A stretch of DNA of 64,000 nt from Chloranthus sessilifolius (Eukaryota > Streptophyta > Magnoliopsida > Chloranthales > Chloranthaceae). Both the position numbers and the translations under genes were made by a program. The notes beneath the pieces were generated by a model. That model was given only the letters and a program-made list of their open reading frames with translations, ran no database searches and was not told where the DNA came from. The DNA lies in contig CM037596.1 of the NCBI GenBank assembly GCA_021018995.1, positions 90,217,184 to 90,281,183 of the forward strand, read 5' to 3'. Positions within the stretch are counted from its first letter, which is position 1. The number at the start of each line of letters is the position of its first letter. Positions 46,600 to 56,695 of the stretch are shown piece by piece.

Positions 46600-47074
46600 C
46601 TCTATATATTTTCCCTTTATATTCACCTTTAGGCTCACTTTTCATTAACTCTGCACAATCTTTCTTATGGCCCGGCGATTATATCTCACCAGAGCACGAT
46701 TATCAAAGATGGAGGAGACTGCTAAAAAGCGGGAGCGCCGCTCTCATCGAACGGTCCCTTTTGTGCCAAATAATGTTGAAATCCTCGACCTCGATACGAT
46801 GATCATTCCTTACAGGGGAGAACCATCTCGGAAAAAGGTAAATCGCTCCAAATCTCCTACACCATGCATCAATACTGATATCGAGATAATTGATGTGATG
46901 CCCTCACCGTCTCCCCCATCTTCATCTCCTACTTTCGCCTCCCCACCTCCATCCATACAATCGGAGGTGCCTCATCAATTTCCCCTTGATCTTTGGGAGA
47001 AATTGTTCCCTGTGCCTAACAATATCAATTTAAGTGACCCGAGGTGGATGGGTCTGCCTACCAATGACTAACAG
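46600..47074 (+). CDS. 134-codon ORF of unknown function in Athila-like element
   Basis: The ORF runs 46667-47071 with a TATATATT box-like motif about 60 bp upstream. The protein starts MARRLYLTRARLSKMEE, has basic patches (KKRERRSHR, RKKVNRSKS), a Ser/Pro-rich centre, and ends DLWEKLFPVPNN...DPRWMGLPTND. I recognise no domain. It is followed by GGATTTAGGATTTAGGATTT tandem units at 47095-47122. It could be a real accessory ORF of the element family or a remnant of a longer protein; intactness and codon-like composition favour the former only weakly. Confidence 0.4.
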
Positions 47075-49096
47075 AGTTGGATTCATGTTTAGTTTAGGAT
47101 TTAGGATTTAGGATTTAGGATTTTTTTTAGTTTTCTTTCCTTTTTATTTTGTTTTGTTTAATTTAGGTTGTTTTTCTTTCCCTAAATAGTGTAACCATAT
47201 TCCCTTCAATATATTTTTTGTTATGTTCCAATTTGATGCACATATTCTCTGCACCTGATCTTTGTGTTGAGGTATTTTTTTCAAACAGGTTTGGGGGTGC
47301 GCTACTTCTTTCAGTCAATGAGGACATTGTCATCTTTAGGTTTGGGGGTATGATTATCTATTTTGTGTCATTTATATGTTTTATCTGAAATTTTTTTTTT
47401 TTAAATTTTGAAGTCATCATGCACATTATTTTACGATTGTTTTCAAACTTTAGTTGATGATGCATGTGAATTTAATTTTGAGAATAATAGTGTCATATTT
47501 TGATTACTTGTATCTAAGATGATGAAGCTTAATGTGATATTTTATGGATAATTTTGATATTCATGCTTAGAATTCTTACACTGATACCAAGCTAAGACTT
47601 AGAAATCGATGAACTGTTTTGAATGTTGAATCTTAGGATCTCAGTGGAGACTAAACCCAGTGAGCTTTAGAGCTAATTTCCCGTCATTGATGAGTGAATA
47701 TATAAACTCGGAGTTTTCTTTGAATACGATTTATTTTGCATAATCTCATACACTTCATTTTGACTTGTGACTTTGCATGAAATCAAGTTCATATCATTAT
47801 GTTATAATGTACTGTATATCTACTCAAGACAAATAGGCAAAGTTACTATCTTTTAAGGATATGATTGAAGGCCATCTTTGGCTCGTTTGTGCTTAAAATG
47901 CCCCACCTCAAATAAATTTATCTTTCTAGTACCCCTTTGAGCCTATTGAAAATTTTACCTTTATACATCCTTTGATAAGCCACGTTAACCTTTAACCCTT
48001 CACCATTTCTGAAAATTCAGCTTTACCCTTCTTATTTCTGAGAAATTAGGAATGAGGGATGAGAGTGAACGAAAAGAGAGTAAGTGGAGAGATACTGAGT
48101 TGTGGTGTTTACTGAGAGTGTATGGCAAAAATAAAAAGAAAAAGGGGGGAGAAAAAGAAAAAGAAAATTGTGAAAAATAATGAAAAATCTAAGGTGCTTC
48201 AAGAAAAGGAAATTCAAGAGAAAAAGTGAGTTGAGAAAAATAGAAAAAAATTGAGAAAAATAGTGAGAGATTAGAAAAGAAAAAGAAGAGAAATAGAAAA
48301 AATCAGAGAAATTTTGAATCCCAACTTCCAATTCTTTCTTACCCTTTCCTGAGTCCCATTACAACCCTAAAAAGACCTTCATGATCTGATCTTGCATTAG
48401 TAACTGCCTTGTGGAGAGTAAATATGTGATACTTATGACACGTGATATGACGTGCTTAGGATATACAAGTGTCTTTTTATGAGATTTATTTTTGTTCATT
48501 GATTGTATCGTGTTTCATTTATCATGTGAGACCTTTTTATTTGCTTTGTATTGACCTCTCACATATGTGCGAAAACTTATCCACTATCGGTGTCTTTATA
48601 TTTTGAGAGTATACCTAAAGTGAGGATTGAGTCAAAACAACAGATCCAACGGTTTTCCGTTTGAATTAGTTCTGAGATAAATGAATTTTGGTTTGGTTAT
48701 GCACACACTTCACGTTTAGGCATGAATGGATGAGCTATCTAACGATTTGAGCATTAGACTAATTTGAATGGATATTAGTATGATTAGTATAACATTGTTA
48801 TTTAAAATTGAGGATTTGCATGTTGAATTGATTAATGATTTTTATTTTTGAATGGTATATATGTTATCAAAATCATGTTTTGAAAACCCAATTTTATCGA
48901 TGATTTCAAAAATATATTGAAGTTTGTGGGTAACTTCACTGTAAACCCTCAGGAGACACAACTCCTCCACTAGGATCACCTAGGGGTTTAAAGGCTTGTT
49001 GCACATGCTAAGTGCAATCGTGTTCCCTACGAAAGTGGCATTTATTTTCTTTAGTTTGCTTTGCTCGAGGACTAGCAAAGTGTAGGTTTGGGGGTA
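47075..49096 (+). other. Long untranslated 3' region and polypurine tract of Athila-like element
   Basis: There is no coding match. A purine-rich A/G block lies at 48050-48310. The phrase GTTTGGGGGT occurs at about 47289, 47339 and 49085; the last, TAGGTTTGGGGGTA just before the 3' LTR, is the best polypurine tract candidate. Confidence 0.55.
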
Positions 49097-50913
49097 TGAT
49101 GAGTACTGAAAAATGATGATATTTCGCCCCTAAATATCTATATTTAGCTGTCCGATGAAGGCTATCTGATGAGATTGATTATATTTGAAGTGTTTCAGGT
49201 AAATACAAGCCAAGTATAGAAAACAGTACAAGAATTCTGAATATAATGTCAAAACACTGCAACTTTGGATAATCAAGAACTTGGTGCGACTTGCAGCTAA
49301 ATTTGGACCTTCAAGACGGCTGAATTACGAAATTGTCAAAACATGAAAGTTGTAGATCTTTTCGTCCGCTTTCCAACGGCGTAAGAATCGTCTCAATCAG
49401 AGTTTGGGACAGAAAGTTATGACCAACATACCAAAGCAGTGTCTGAACCAAGAAGAAGTGCTGAATTTCACGGATTTCTGGGGTCGATGCATCGACCCTA
49501 CAGGTCGATTAATCGAGCCAGAGTCAGAGTCTGACACGAAACTGACACTGTAAACCTGATTTTTGGGATTTCTTGGCGGCTCGATGCATCGACCCTCCCT
49601 GGTCAATTAATCGACCCGAAAATAGTGGCTTGGGAGACTTCCGCGCGACGGGTCTATTTAAAGCGACTCAAACACTTCGAGAAAAGAGGAAGATCTTTTT
49701 AGAATTAAAATTACGTAGGAATTAATTTTAGGAAAGAGTTTTAGTTTTTAGAGTTCTTAGTTTTTAGCCATTATTTTTCATAGTTAGACATAGAAATAGG
49801 GAAGTTTTATTATTCTTTTGAGAGCTTTGTTCCCTTTACTTTTTCAGTACTCTTTCCTAAATTTTGTTCAAAGTTTATTCCTGCATTAATTTCGTTTCTG
49901 AAGATCATCATATTTGTGGATCAACGTAATTTCTTTTGAAGTTTGAGGTAATTTTAATTAATATTATTTTCCCGTATTTATTTATTTATGTCATTTAATT
50001 ACAATATGTGTGGCTAAATTTATAGGGATGGGGATCTAATGATTCCCATCCGAGGGATGTACTTTTAATAATATAAATTTAGGATTAAAATATGAGATTT
50101 TATTTTATGGTTGTTGTGCTATCATGAACGGATGAAATCCCCGCCACGAATCGGGATCGCGTGTGCCGAGCCATGCCCGGGATCTCAAATCTGTGACGGT
50201 AATTTTACCCTATCATTGTTATGGTCTTTTTGCTTTCATCGTGTGGATCTAATTACGATTATGTTCTGGGATCGAGTGTGCCGAGCCATGCCTTGGATCT
50301 TGGTTCTGTAATGGTAATTTTATCTTAAATAATCCCTAATCTGAATAAAGTGTGCCGAGCCATGCCCTTGATTTCAGATTTGTAAGTGGTATTCTTGTTG
50401 GAATTTTCACCCACCTTGGGGATGATTTTTATTTGAACCTGAGATCATGTGTGCCTAGCCATGCCCTTGATCCCAGATCTATATATGAAAATCATCTAAG
50501 TCCTAATTGCAGGGATGCAACGTGGAACCTATTAGGGTGTTGACCATTGATCTTCCATAAAAGATGTTTGTTACCAATGAAATATCTCATAATTTAATCC
50601 TTAGATTTATATTATAGGAAGAACGGACCAAAGATGGGAGGATTTAGTATCTTCATCTTTATCATCATCTTTACTTTTACTTTTGAATTATCAATTGAAT
50701 TTTAGTTTGTAGTCATTAATTACCATCTCATCAACCGATTAAATTATAAAACTGGTAGAATACTGTTAGATCTTCATAGATTTCTAGAATTGCTTATCTC
50801 TTTTAGGTATTTCAAAATTAGTCCTCGTGGGAACGATCTCGTACTCTGCACCCACTATATACAAACCGATTCGTGCACTTGCGAGTAAAACATTACATTA
50901 AAATATCACATCA
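49097..50913 (+). repeat. 3' LTR of Athila-like element (intact)
   Basis: 1817 bp, TGATGAGTACTG...ATATCACATCA. It contains the conserved module at 49291-49445, palindromes at 49482-49616, and four TGTGCCGAGCCATGCC-type units (50160, 50276, 50349, 50449). It keeps the uninterrupted GTATT target of S4 at 50389. Confidence 0.95.
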
Positions 50914-51662
50914 GATGCAAACCCTAAACCGAACACCGAAATTGAACAAAAACCGGCCCTAACGGCCCCGAAAACCGACTTAAACTAAACCGAACAGAAC
51001 CGAAGTGAAATCGATTCAGTTTTCGGTTTGGGTGGCTGGAAATAGAGAACCGATTGGGTAGGTTGAGTAAACCGACCCATTAATGGGCCAAAACAGGCCC
51101 AAACTGGCTCCCCAAACCGAACCTACACCGAACCGATGCCTTTAAGGCTTTTTTTCTTTTTTTTCTCCTCTCTCTCTACAGCTGTCCCAACTCCCAAGCA
51201 AACGTTCATCACTGCAAGTCTGCACCACATCCAAATATCCATCACTGCAATACAACTCATTAAAAAAAAAAAAAGAAAAAAAAAATGTCCAAATCCATAC
51301 AGCTGTCCCAACTCCCAATCTATATATATAATATTAATATAATATAATATATATTATATATATATATATTATATATACTTGTAATCTAGTGTTATATACG
51401 TATAAAAAAAAAGCAGTTGCTCTTAAAAAAAAGCATAAAAAGAGCACCTTTATTTGCTTAAAAGGATCCGACCCGACCCGAGCTCCCTCCCAAATCACCT
51501 CCCTCCCTGAGCTCCCTCCCAAATCCCAAATCTCTCAACCAGTCAACTAGGCCTCATCAGAAAAATGAACATTCCCAAGTCATCTGCCTCTCAAATCTCA
51601 AATTGTCTTTATCGCATCTCGTTGTTCGGCGATCGTATTCGTCAGATTCGAGCCCCAAGTGC

Positions 51663-51897
51663 AAGGTTCCCGTCATCGGTGCTGCCGGTGGCATTGGTCA
51701 AACTCTCCCTCTACTATATTGCCGGAACCCCTGGCGTTGCTACCAACGTCAGCCACTTCAACACCAGGTCGGAGGTCGCTGAGTACAAAACGCATCTCTT
51801 TTTCTATTTCTCTCTCTACATGGGTGAAGATCAGCTAGGGTTTCGGTATTTGGAGGGGTCGGATCTCGCCATCATTCTGGCCGGCGTTCCTCAAAAA
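51663..51897 (+). pseudogene. MDH: Mitochondrial malate dehydrogenase fragment captured by hAT element B
   Basis: The plus strand reads [19 protein letters not shown] (the NAD-binding glycine motif GAAGGIGQ), then after a deletion and frame change [24 protein letters not shown], then after about 33 nt of unmatched sequence MGEDQLG, LEGSDLAIILAGVPQK. These follow the order of plant mitochondrial NAD-malate dehydrogenase, which interconverts malate and oxaloacetate in the TCA cycle. About 85 residues of the N-terminal Rossmann domain are represented; the catalytic domain is absent. An open frame at 51565-51990 runs through it and could give a fusion with AACCGAACC-derived residues. It lies between the TIRs of a 1.2-kb hAT element, so it is transduplicated sequence. 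Confidence 0.85.
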
Positions 51898-52099
51898 TTG
51901 AGAAACCGATTGAACCGAATCGAATCAAACCGAATATCAAAAATATCGGTTTCAATTCATTTCGGTTTGGGCATTATTGTGAATCGGTAGACCAAACCGA
52001 ACCAATTCAAATTTCGGTTTGTAGTGTACCGAACCGAATGCCGTAAAAACGGGTTCGATTCGGTACATCGAACTTGCATCTCTATTGCAGGGAGACAGT

Positions 52100-52405
52100 G
52101 GAGAGGAGAGAAAGAGTGAAGACTTGAAGTAGCTATAAAGAAAACTTACAGGTAAGAAACATCAATGTCCTTGAGCATATTTGTGATCTTCTCACTCTGT
52201 GCAAGGATCTCCATCCGATCAAGGGATCGAATGGTAGTAGTCCCATTGAACAGTCATAGGTCATGTTCGAGAGCGCCGAAGAATATAGGAAGCGACGACA
52301 AAAGCAAGTAGGGAGCGACCTCCGAATGCGTGGTGTTGGAGAGCCGACACGCCTTCTCGAAGGAGCTCGTCATGGATTAGATGGTGTGGAGATTGCCACA
52401 GGAAC
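52100..52405 (-). pseudogene. Possible captured exon of unknown gene in T2
   Basis: On the minus strand an open segment reads MTSSFEKACRLSNTTHSE, then an in-frame stop after GALEHDL, then RSLDRMEILAQSEKITNML and KDIDVSYL before a GTAAGT donor-like site at about 52152. GC content is higher than its surroundings and a GA-rich leader-like run lies upstream on that strand (52453-52495). I do not recognise the protein. Confidence 0.35.
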
Positions 52406-52834
52406 ATCGGATGGTGATCATTGATTGAAAATTAGGGTTAGTGAAAGAGAAGGGTTAGAGAGAGAGAGAGAGAGGGAGAGAGAGAGAGAGAGGAGAGATG
52501 AGACGACAGAGGGATTTGGGGGAAAATGGTGGGGAATTGGGGAAAGCGAGAGAAGAAAAGGTGGGTCGATTTCTGAGGAGGGTCTACCGGTTTGCCGAGA
52601 TGGTCTGTGTTTTTATAGTGGATAATGAAGCGCCTTTTGGCTTTTTACTTTTTAGGTATATATATAATATATATATATATAATGGACAATTAGTATATAT
52701 ATTAGACTATATATATAAATTATCAAGGTATTGTATAATAAACTAATATATTATATTAGACTAATATTAGACTACATATATATTATCAAGGTATTGTATA
52801 ATAAACTAATATATTATATTAGATTAATATTAGA

Positions 52835-52835
<1 letters not shown>

Positions 52836-52874
<39 letters not shown>

Positions 52875-52977
52875 AGTATATATAGTATATTCTATATAGT
52901 ATATTAGTATATAGTCTATAATATATAGACTATATATATTGCTAAGGTAATATTATATAACTAGTGTATAGTTAGTG

Positions 52978-53055
<78 letters not shown>
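52836..53055. repeat. (TA)n tracts and TATATTAG-type repeats
   Basis: Uninterrupted TA runs at about 52839-52871 and 52983-53055. Direct repeats of TATTATCAAGGTATTGTATAATAAACTAATATATTA type (written here as a description, two copies at about 52717 and 52780) lie just upstream. They are inside T2, 3' of the transposase. Confidence 0.85.
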
Positions 53056-53057
<2 letters not shown>

Positions 53058-53299
53058 CTAAAGAAATATTATATATGTATAATTGTACATGATCATTAAA
53101 ATGAGACAATTGCTTTGCTAAAGGAGATATAAAAAATTTAATTAATAAAAAGATGTATATGCATGCCATGTACATGATCATTAAAAATTATAAAAAAATT
53201 AAGAGTAAAAAGAATTATAAATTAAAGTGCACAAAAAATAAATAAAATTACAGATCCACTTTCTCATCTATATTTTCTAACATAACCTCTATTGTGGTT

Positions 53300-55313
53300 A
53301 AGTCGAGGTCTTCTCCCGAGATTCCGTGTTCGCCTCTCTCCTGTGAGATCCAATCTTTCAAACATACTAACGATTCAACCGTGGATTCCTTCAAGCGAGT
53401 TCAGAACGTCCATAGAATTCTTCCACCCGCACTAAACGTCGATTCTGACGTAACTGTAGAGACAAGAATTGTTAATAGATCCCATGCCATAATGGAGAGC
53501 ACATGATATTACGAAGAGACATTATTCCACCACTCTCAGACTTTAAATTTATTTTCGTTAGTTTCATTCCAAATAATTGGGCGATTGTCAAAATAATATT
53601 CAAGCTCATCACTAGTACTCAAGGTTGATGTAATTATATTTTCCACATTATATTGTGTACCATATTTTTTCATTACCGATGAAAAATTATATATATTAGT
53701 TTGTTCATTAGAATTATTTGTATTTAATTTTCTTTTATAATAATTAAAAAGTTTAAAATATTTAGATTTATAGTTCATTAACAAGGTTTGCGCTTTAGTG
53801 GAGTCACCGTTATTTTGCATCCTTAAAAGAAGGTTTAATATTACTAGTTTATATCTCGGGTCCATCATACTTGCGAAGGCCATAGTTAATAGAATTTCCC
53901 TCCAATATTTATCGCATTTTTCTTGCATTTTTAAAATCGAGGGATGTCCATATTCCCTACCGGAAAGTAATTGGCCTAAAATTTTTACATTTTGAATGAT
54001 CCATAGGTTGGAGGTTGTATATAAAGAATCGAAAAAAAGAGTTGTAAAATTTTTAAAACATTCGGAATTATTTTTGATCATTGGTAGTTCTTCCCAAGTA
54101 CTAATAGGGTCTTTGCCCAAATTGAAAAGAGTAGTGCTTACTTATTCTTCCATAGGGAGGATTCCTCCAACATATTAAAAGTGAAATTCCATCGTGTCGG
54201 GCAATCCAAAATTAATTTCTTCGGTGTTAAATTCGCATCGATAAATAATTATTGAAACTCTTATAATTTGGCGAGTGACCATTTGATTAATTTCACAAAA
54301 TCTCTAACTTTATATATAATAATACACAAGTCCATCAGTCACTATTAAGTTTAAAACATGTGCACTACATCGCATGTGAAAGATTTGTTGTAAGATAGGT
54401 ATAGTTATTAACCTATGTTGGCTGGTTAGAGCACCAACAGTGGTGGTATTATTGCTCGCGTTATCTAAAGTCATTGAGAAAATTTTATCTTTAATATCAA
54501 AATTTTGTATTATAGTAATTAGGGTTGCGACTAAGTTAACGCTCTTGTGAGGTGCTTGAATAGGATAAAATGCAATAATCCTTTTATTTAATGACCAATT
54601 AAGGTCAACGAAATGTGCGGTGGCACATAGGTACGGTTTTCCGATTACGGATGTCCATACATCCGAAGTAAGACATATGCCACTGGGTATATTTTTAAAT
54701 ATTTAAATTCGGGAAGCTTGTTTTTCTTTAAAATATTTTCCAATATCACTATTAAGTGTAGTTCTACTAATCGGACTAAATTGAGGCCCAAAGGTGTTTT
54801 CAATCCAATCGACAAACCAATGATTGTCGATCCAACGAATGACACCTCTTTCACTATAAATTTTTTTAACGTTTCTAATATAGCTATAATCGGGCCATAA
54901 GTCCAAGGGGTAAGTGAACCATCCTTGTTTTGAATTAATTTTCTTTTTTCTATTACTAATTTGTTTTGGGCGGTTTTGAGACATCGACCTTAATGCCCTT
55001 GTAAGCCGCTAGTACCGACTTACTTCGGATCACAAGCGAACCACTGAGTACAACCGAATCATTGGGCTTTCTGTACACCATCTATCATTATCGGTTCCCC
55101 ATAATGGTTCCATATTGCGGCTCTTTTTTTATTTTTGCTCTCCGGTGGCGCCGTACTAAAATTTGTGAACGTTTGTTGCGATTGTTGAACTTGATCATTA
55201 ATTGGTGGCGATAGTAGTAGCGGTTGTACCGATTATGAGGCTTCATTGATGCCAACATTATCACCACCATCATCACTCAATTTATGATCAACCGGATGCT
55301 CCATTGATGCCAT
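53300..55313 (-). pseudogene. T2 hAT transposase (BED finger, RNase H-like, dimerisation), decayed
   Basis: The minus strand begins MASMEHPVDHKLSDDGGDN at 55313. A BED finger follows (RAAIWNHYGEPIMIDG, FACDPK, VGTSGLQGH) with three in-frame stops, one at the expected first cysteine. Then come SKQGWFTYPLDLWPDY, LTSDVWTS and YLCATAHFVDLNWSL, a conserved TLDNASNN block, RCSAHVLNLIV, and the long open part 54120-53536 with ASMMDPRYKLVIL. The C-terminus has STVTSESTFSAGGRIL, the hAT dimerisation motif, with a stop soon after (ILWTF). Domain order matches RICESLEEPER/Ac-type plant transposases. Stops and frameshifts exclude activity. Confidence 0.85.
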
Positions 55314-55491
55314 TTTGATTAACAAAAAAAATATAATCGTAAGTAAAAAAATATTAATGTAAAAGAAAATGTTACTAGTATAACTTGGAGGGTGGAGAGA
55401 GTAGCTTGAAACTTTGATGGAGAGCTTTAATAGAGACTAGAGAACTTTAAGCCTTTAATGGAGACCTTAGAGTTTGGAGCTTTGATGGAGG

Positions 55492-55639
55492 CACTACAAA
55501 AACGAAGACTATTAGCAGCAACCAAAAACTGCCGCTATTAACAAAAAATTGCCGCTAATAATCTTTAATAGTTTTTTTATTAATAGCGGCAGTTTTTTGG
55601 AGCAAAAAACTATCGCTAATAATATGTTTTATTGTAGTG
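55492..55639. mobile_element. CACTA-type MITE, 148 bp, with 3-bp duplication
   Basis: It starts CACTACAAAAAC and ends TTTATTGTAGTG, flanked by AGG on both sides. Internal motifs AACTGCCGCTATTA and TAATAGCGGCAGTT are inverted repeats. It is the same family as 27024-27174. Confidence 0.85.
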
Positions 55640-55950
55640 AGGGTCTTTTATGAAAAATTAAATGGAGAGAAATAGATAGTAATTGTGAAGGAAAATGATA
55701 GGTGGGGAGAGATATTTGTAAGGGTGAAAAAAAATCTAAAATGAGTGCAACCAACAATTTCTAGTTGCACTCATGACAAAAAAGGGTTACAACGGCTATA
55801 TTCTAGCCGTTGCAGCCAACGACTAGTTTTCTAGCTGTTGGAATTGCAACGACTAGAAAGTAGCCGTTGCAGGGAAAGCCCATATGACACTTGACTTGAT
55901 GCTTGAATTGTTGACAGCCACATGCAACCCACAGTTTAAAGGGGGAAAAA

Positions 55951-56351
55951 GGGAAACATTACTTGCACTTGCTTTTTAAGTGATTGCACTGAAGTGAAAA
56001 AATGACTTTGTATTTTAGGGACTTGTGACATGTGAAAATGCAATTTGGGCCATCTGATTTAAAGTTCATGATCTATAGATCCTTAGTGGGTAATATTGAC
56101 ACGAAATATAATCTTCATCATGTGATTAAATATAGTCAAAGGATTTTTTTTGATTCAACGGTTGACAATAATAGATCATATGATAAATATCACTTTTTGC
56201 TCCAATCGTATCCACTAAGGATCTATAGATCATGAACTTTAAATCAGACCGCCTCGATTGCATTTTCACATGTCACATGTCTCCTAAAATACAAAGTCTT
56301 TCTTTAACCTTGGTGAAATCACTTAAAAAGGATGTGCAAGTAATGGATCCC
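55951..56351. mobile_element. Mutator-like MITE with about 140-bp TIRs
   Basis: The left arm from GGGAAACATTACTTGCAC and the reverse-complemented right arm from GGGATCCATTACTTGCAC stay similar through ACATGTGAAAATGCAAT and TTTAAAGTTCATGATC to the centre. The element would fold into one long hairpin. A-rich flanks make the target duplication unclear. It is nested in T2 upstream of its transposase. Confidence 0.8.
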
Positions 56352-56695
56352 AAAAAAAAATCCAAAACAAAGCAGATTGGAAATTGACAGGCAGCCGGTC
56401 ACCATTGGTTTCTATGGGTCGGTCATGACCGCCGGTTCAACCTCCAATCGGTTCGGTTTGGTGTAGGTTCGGTTTGGGGAGCCGGTTCGGGTCGGTTTGG
56501 GCCGATTTTGGCTCAATAATGGGTCGGTAATTTACTCAACCTACCCAATTGGTTCTCGGCTTCCCACCACCCAAACCGAAAACCGAACCGATTGGAGTTT
56601 GGTTCGGTTTAAGTCGGTTTTAGGGGCGGTTCGGGAGGACTGATTTTTGGTTCGATTTCGGTGTTCGATCTAGAGTTTGCATCCCTAAAAAATAC

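Larger units (their letters stand above)
36955..50913 (+). mobile_element. Athila-like non-autonomous LTR retrotransposon
   Basis: It has a full pair of LTRs, TGATGAGTACTG...ATATCACATCA, with a GATGC duplication at 36950-36954 and 50914-50918. The 5' LTR is 36955-42822 (interrupted by S4) and the 3' LTR 49097-50913. Net LTR lengths are about 1811 and 1817 bp and they are nearly identical, so the insertion is young. The 6.3-kb interior encodes a gag-like zinc-knuckle ORF, a frameshifted plant transposon-protein ORF and a 134-codon ORF, but no protease, reverse transcriptase or integrase. The GTTTGGGGGT and GAGGACATTGTC phrases near 47287-47350 recall Athila elements. No standard primer-binding site follows the 5' LTR. 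Confidence 0.85.
36946..52084 (+). mobile_element. hAT element B, gene-carrying, same family as T2, inverted inside it
   Basis: The left end TAGGGATGCAAACCC (joined across the retrotransposon insertion) and the reverse-complemented right end TAGAGATGCAAGTTCG. The flanks TTGTAGAG (36938-36945) and TTGCAGGG (52085-52092) agree at six of eight bases, both differences being transitions. Its left end resembles the right end of T2 and vice versa, so it sits in opposite orientation. Without the retrotransposon it is about 1.2 kb and non-autonomous, and holds a malate dehydrogenase fragment (51663-51897). Confidence 0.7.
36680..56687 (-). mobile_element. hAT element T2 (outer), transposase-bearing, about 20 kb with insertions
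   Basis: The left end TAGGGATGCAGGTTCGG and the reverse-complemented right end TAGGGATGCAAACTC, with an exact 8-bp duplication AAAAATAC (36672-36679 and 56688-56695). Subterminal AACCGAACC motifs are dense (36690-36920 and 56440-56665). A decayed transposase lies at 53300-55313 on the minus strand. Removing the inner hAT element (36946-52084 with duplication) leaves about 4.9 kb, a normal autonomous hAT size. It contains the inner hAT, a CACTA-type MITE and a Mutator-like MITE. Confidence 0.85.

Noticed and set aside
46137-46632. Open frames on both strands through 46.1-46.6 kb
   Set aside because: They consist of translated TCGATTAATCGA palindromes and A/T runs.
48032-48331. Phe/Ser-rich minus-strand frame
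   Set aside because: It comes from a purine-rich low-complexity tract in the untranslated part of the Athila-like element.
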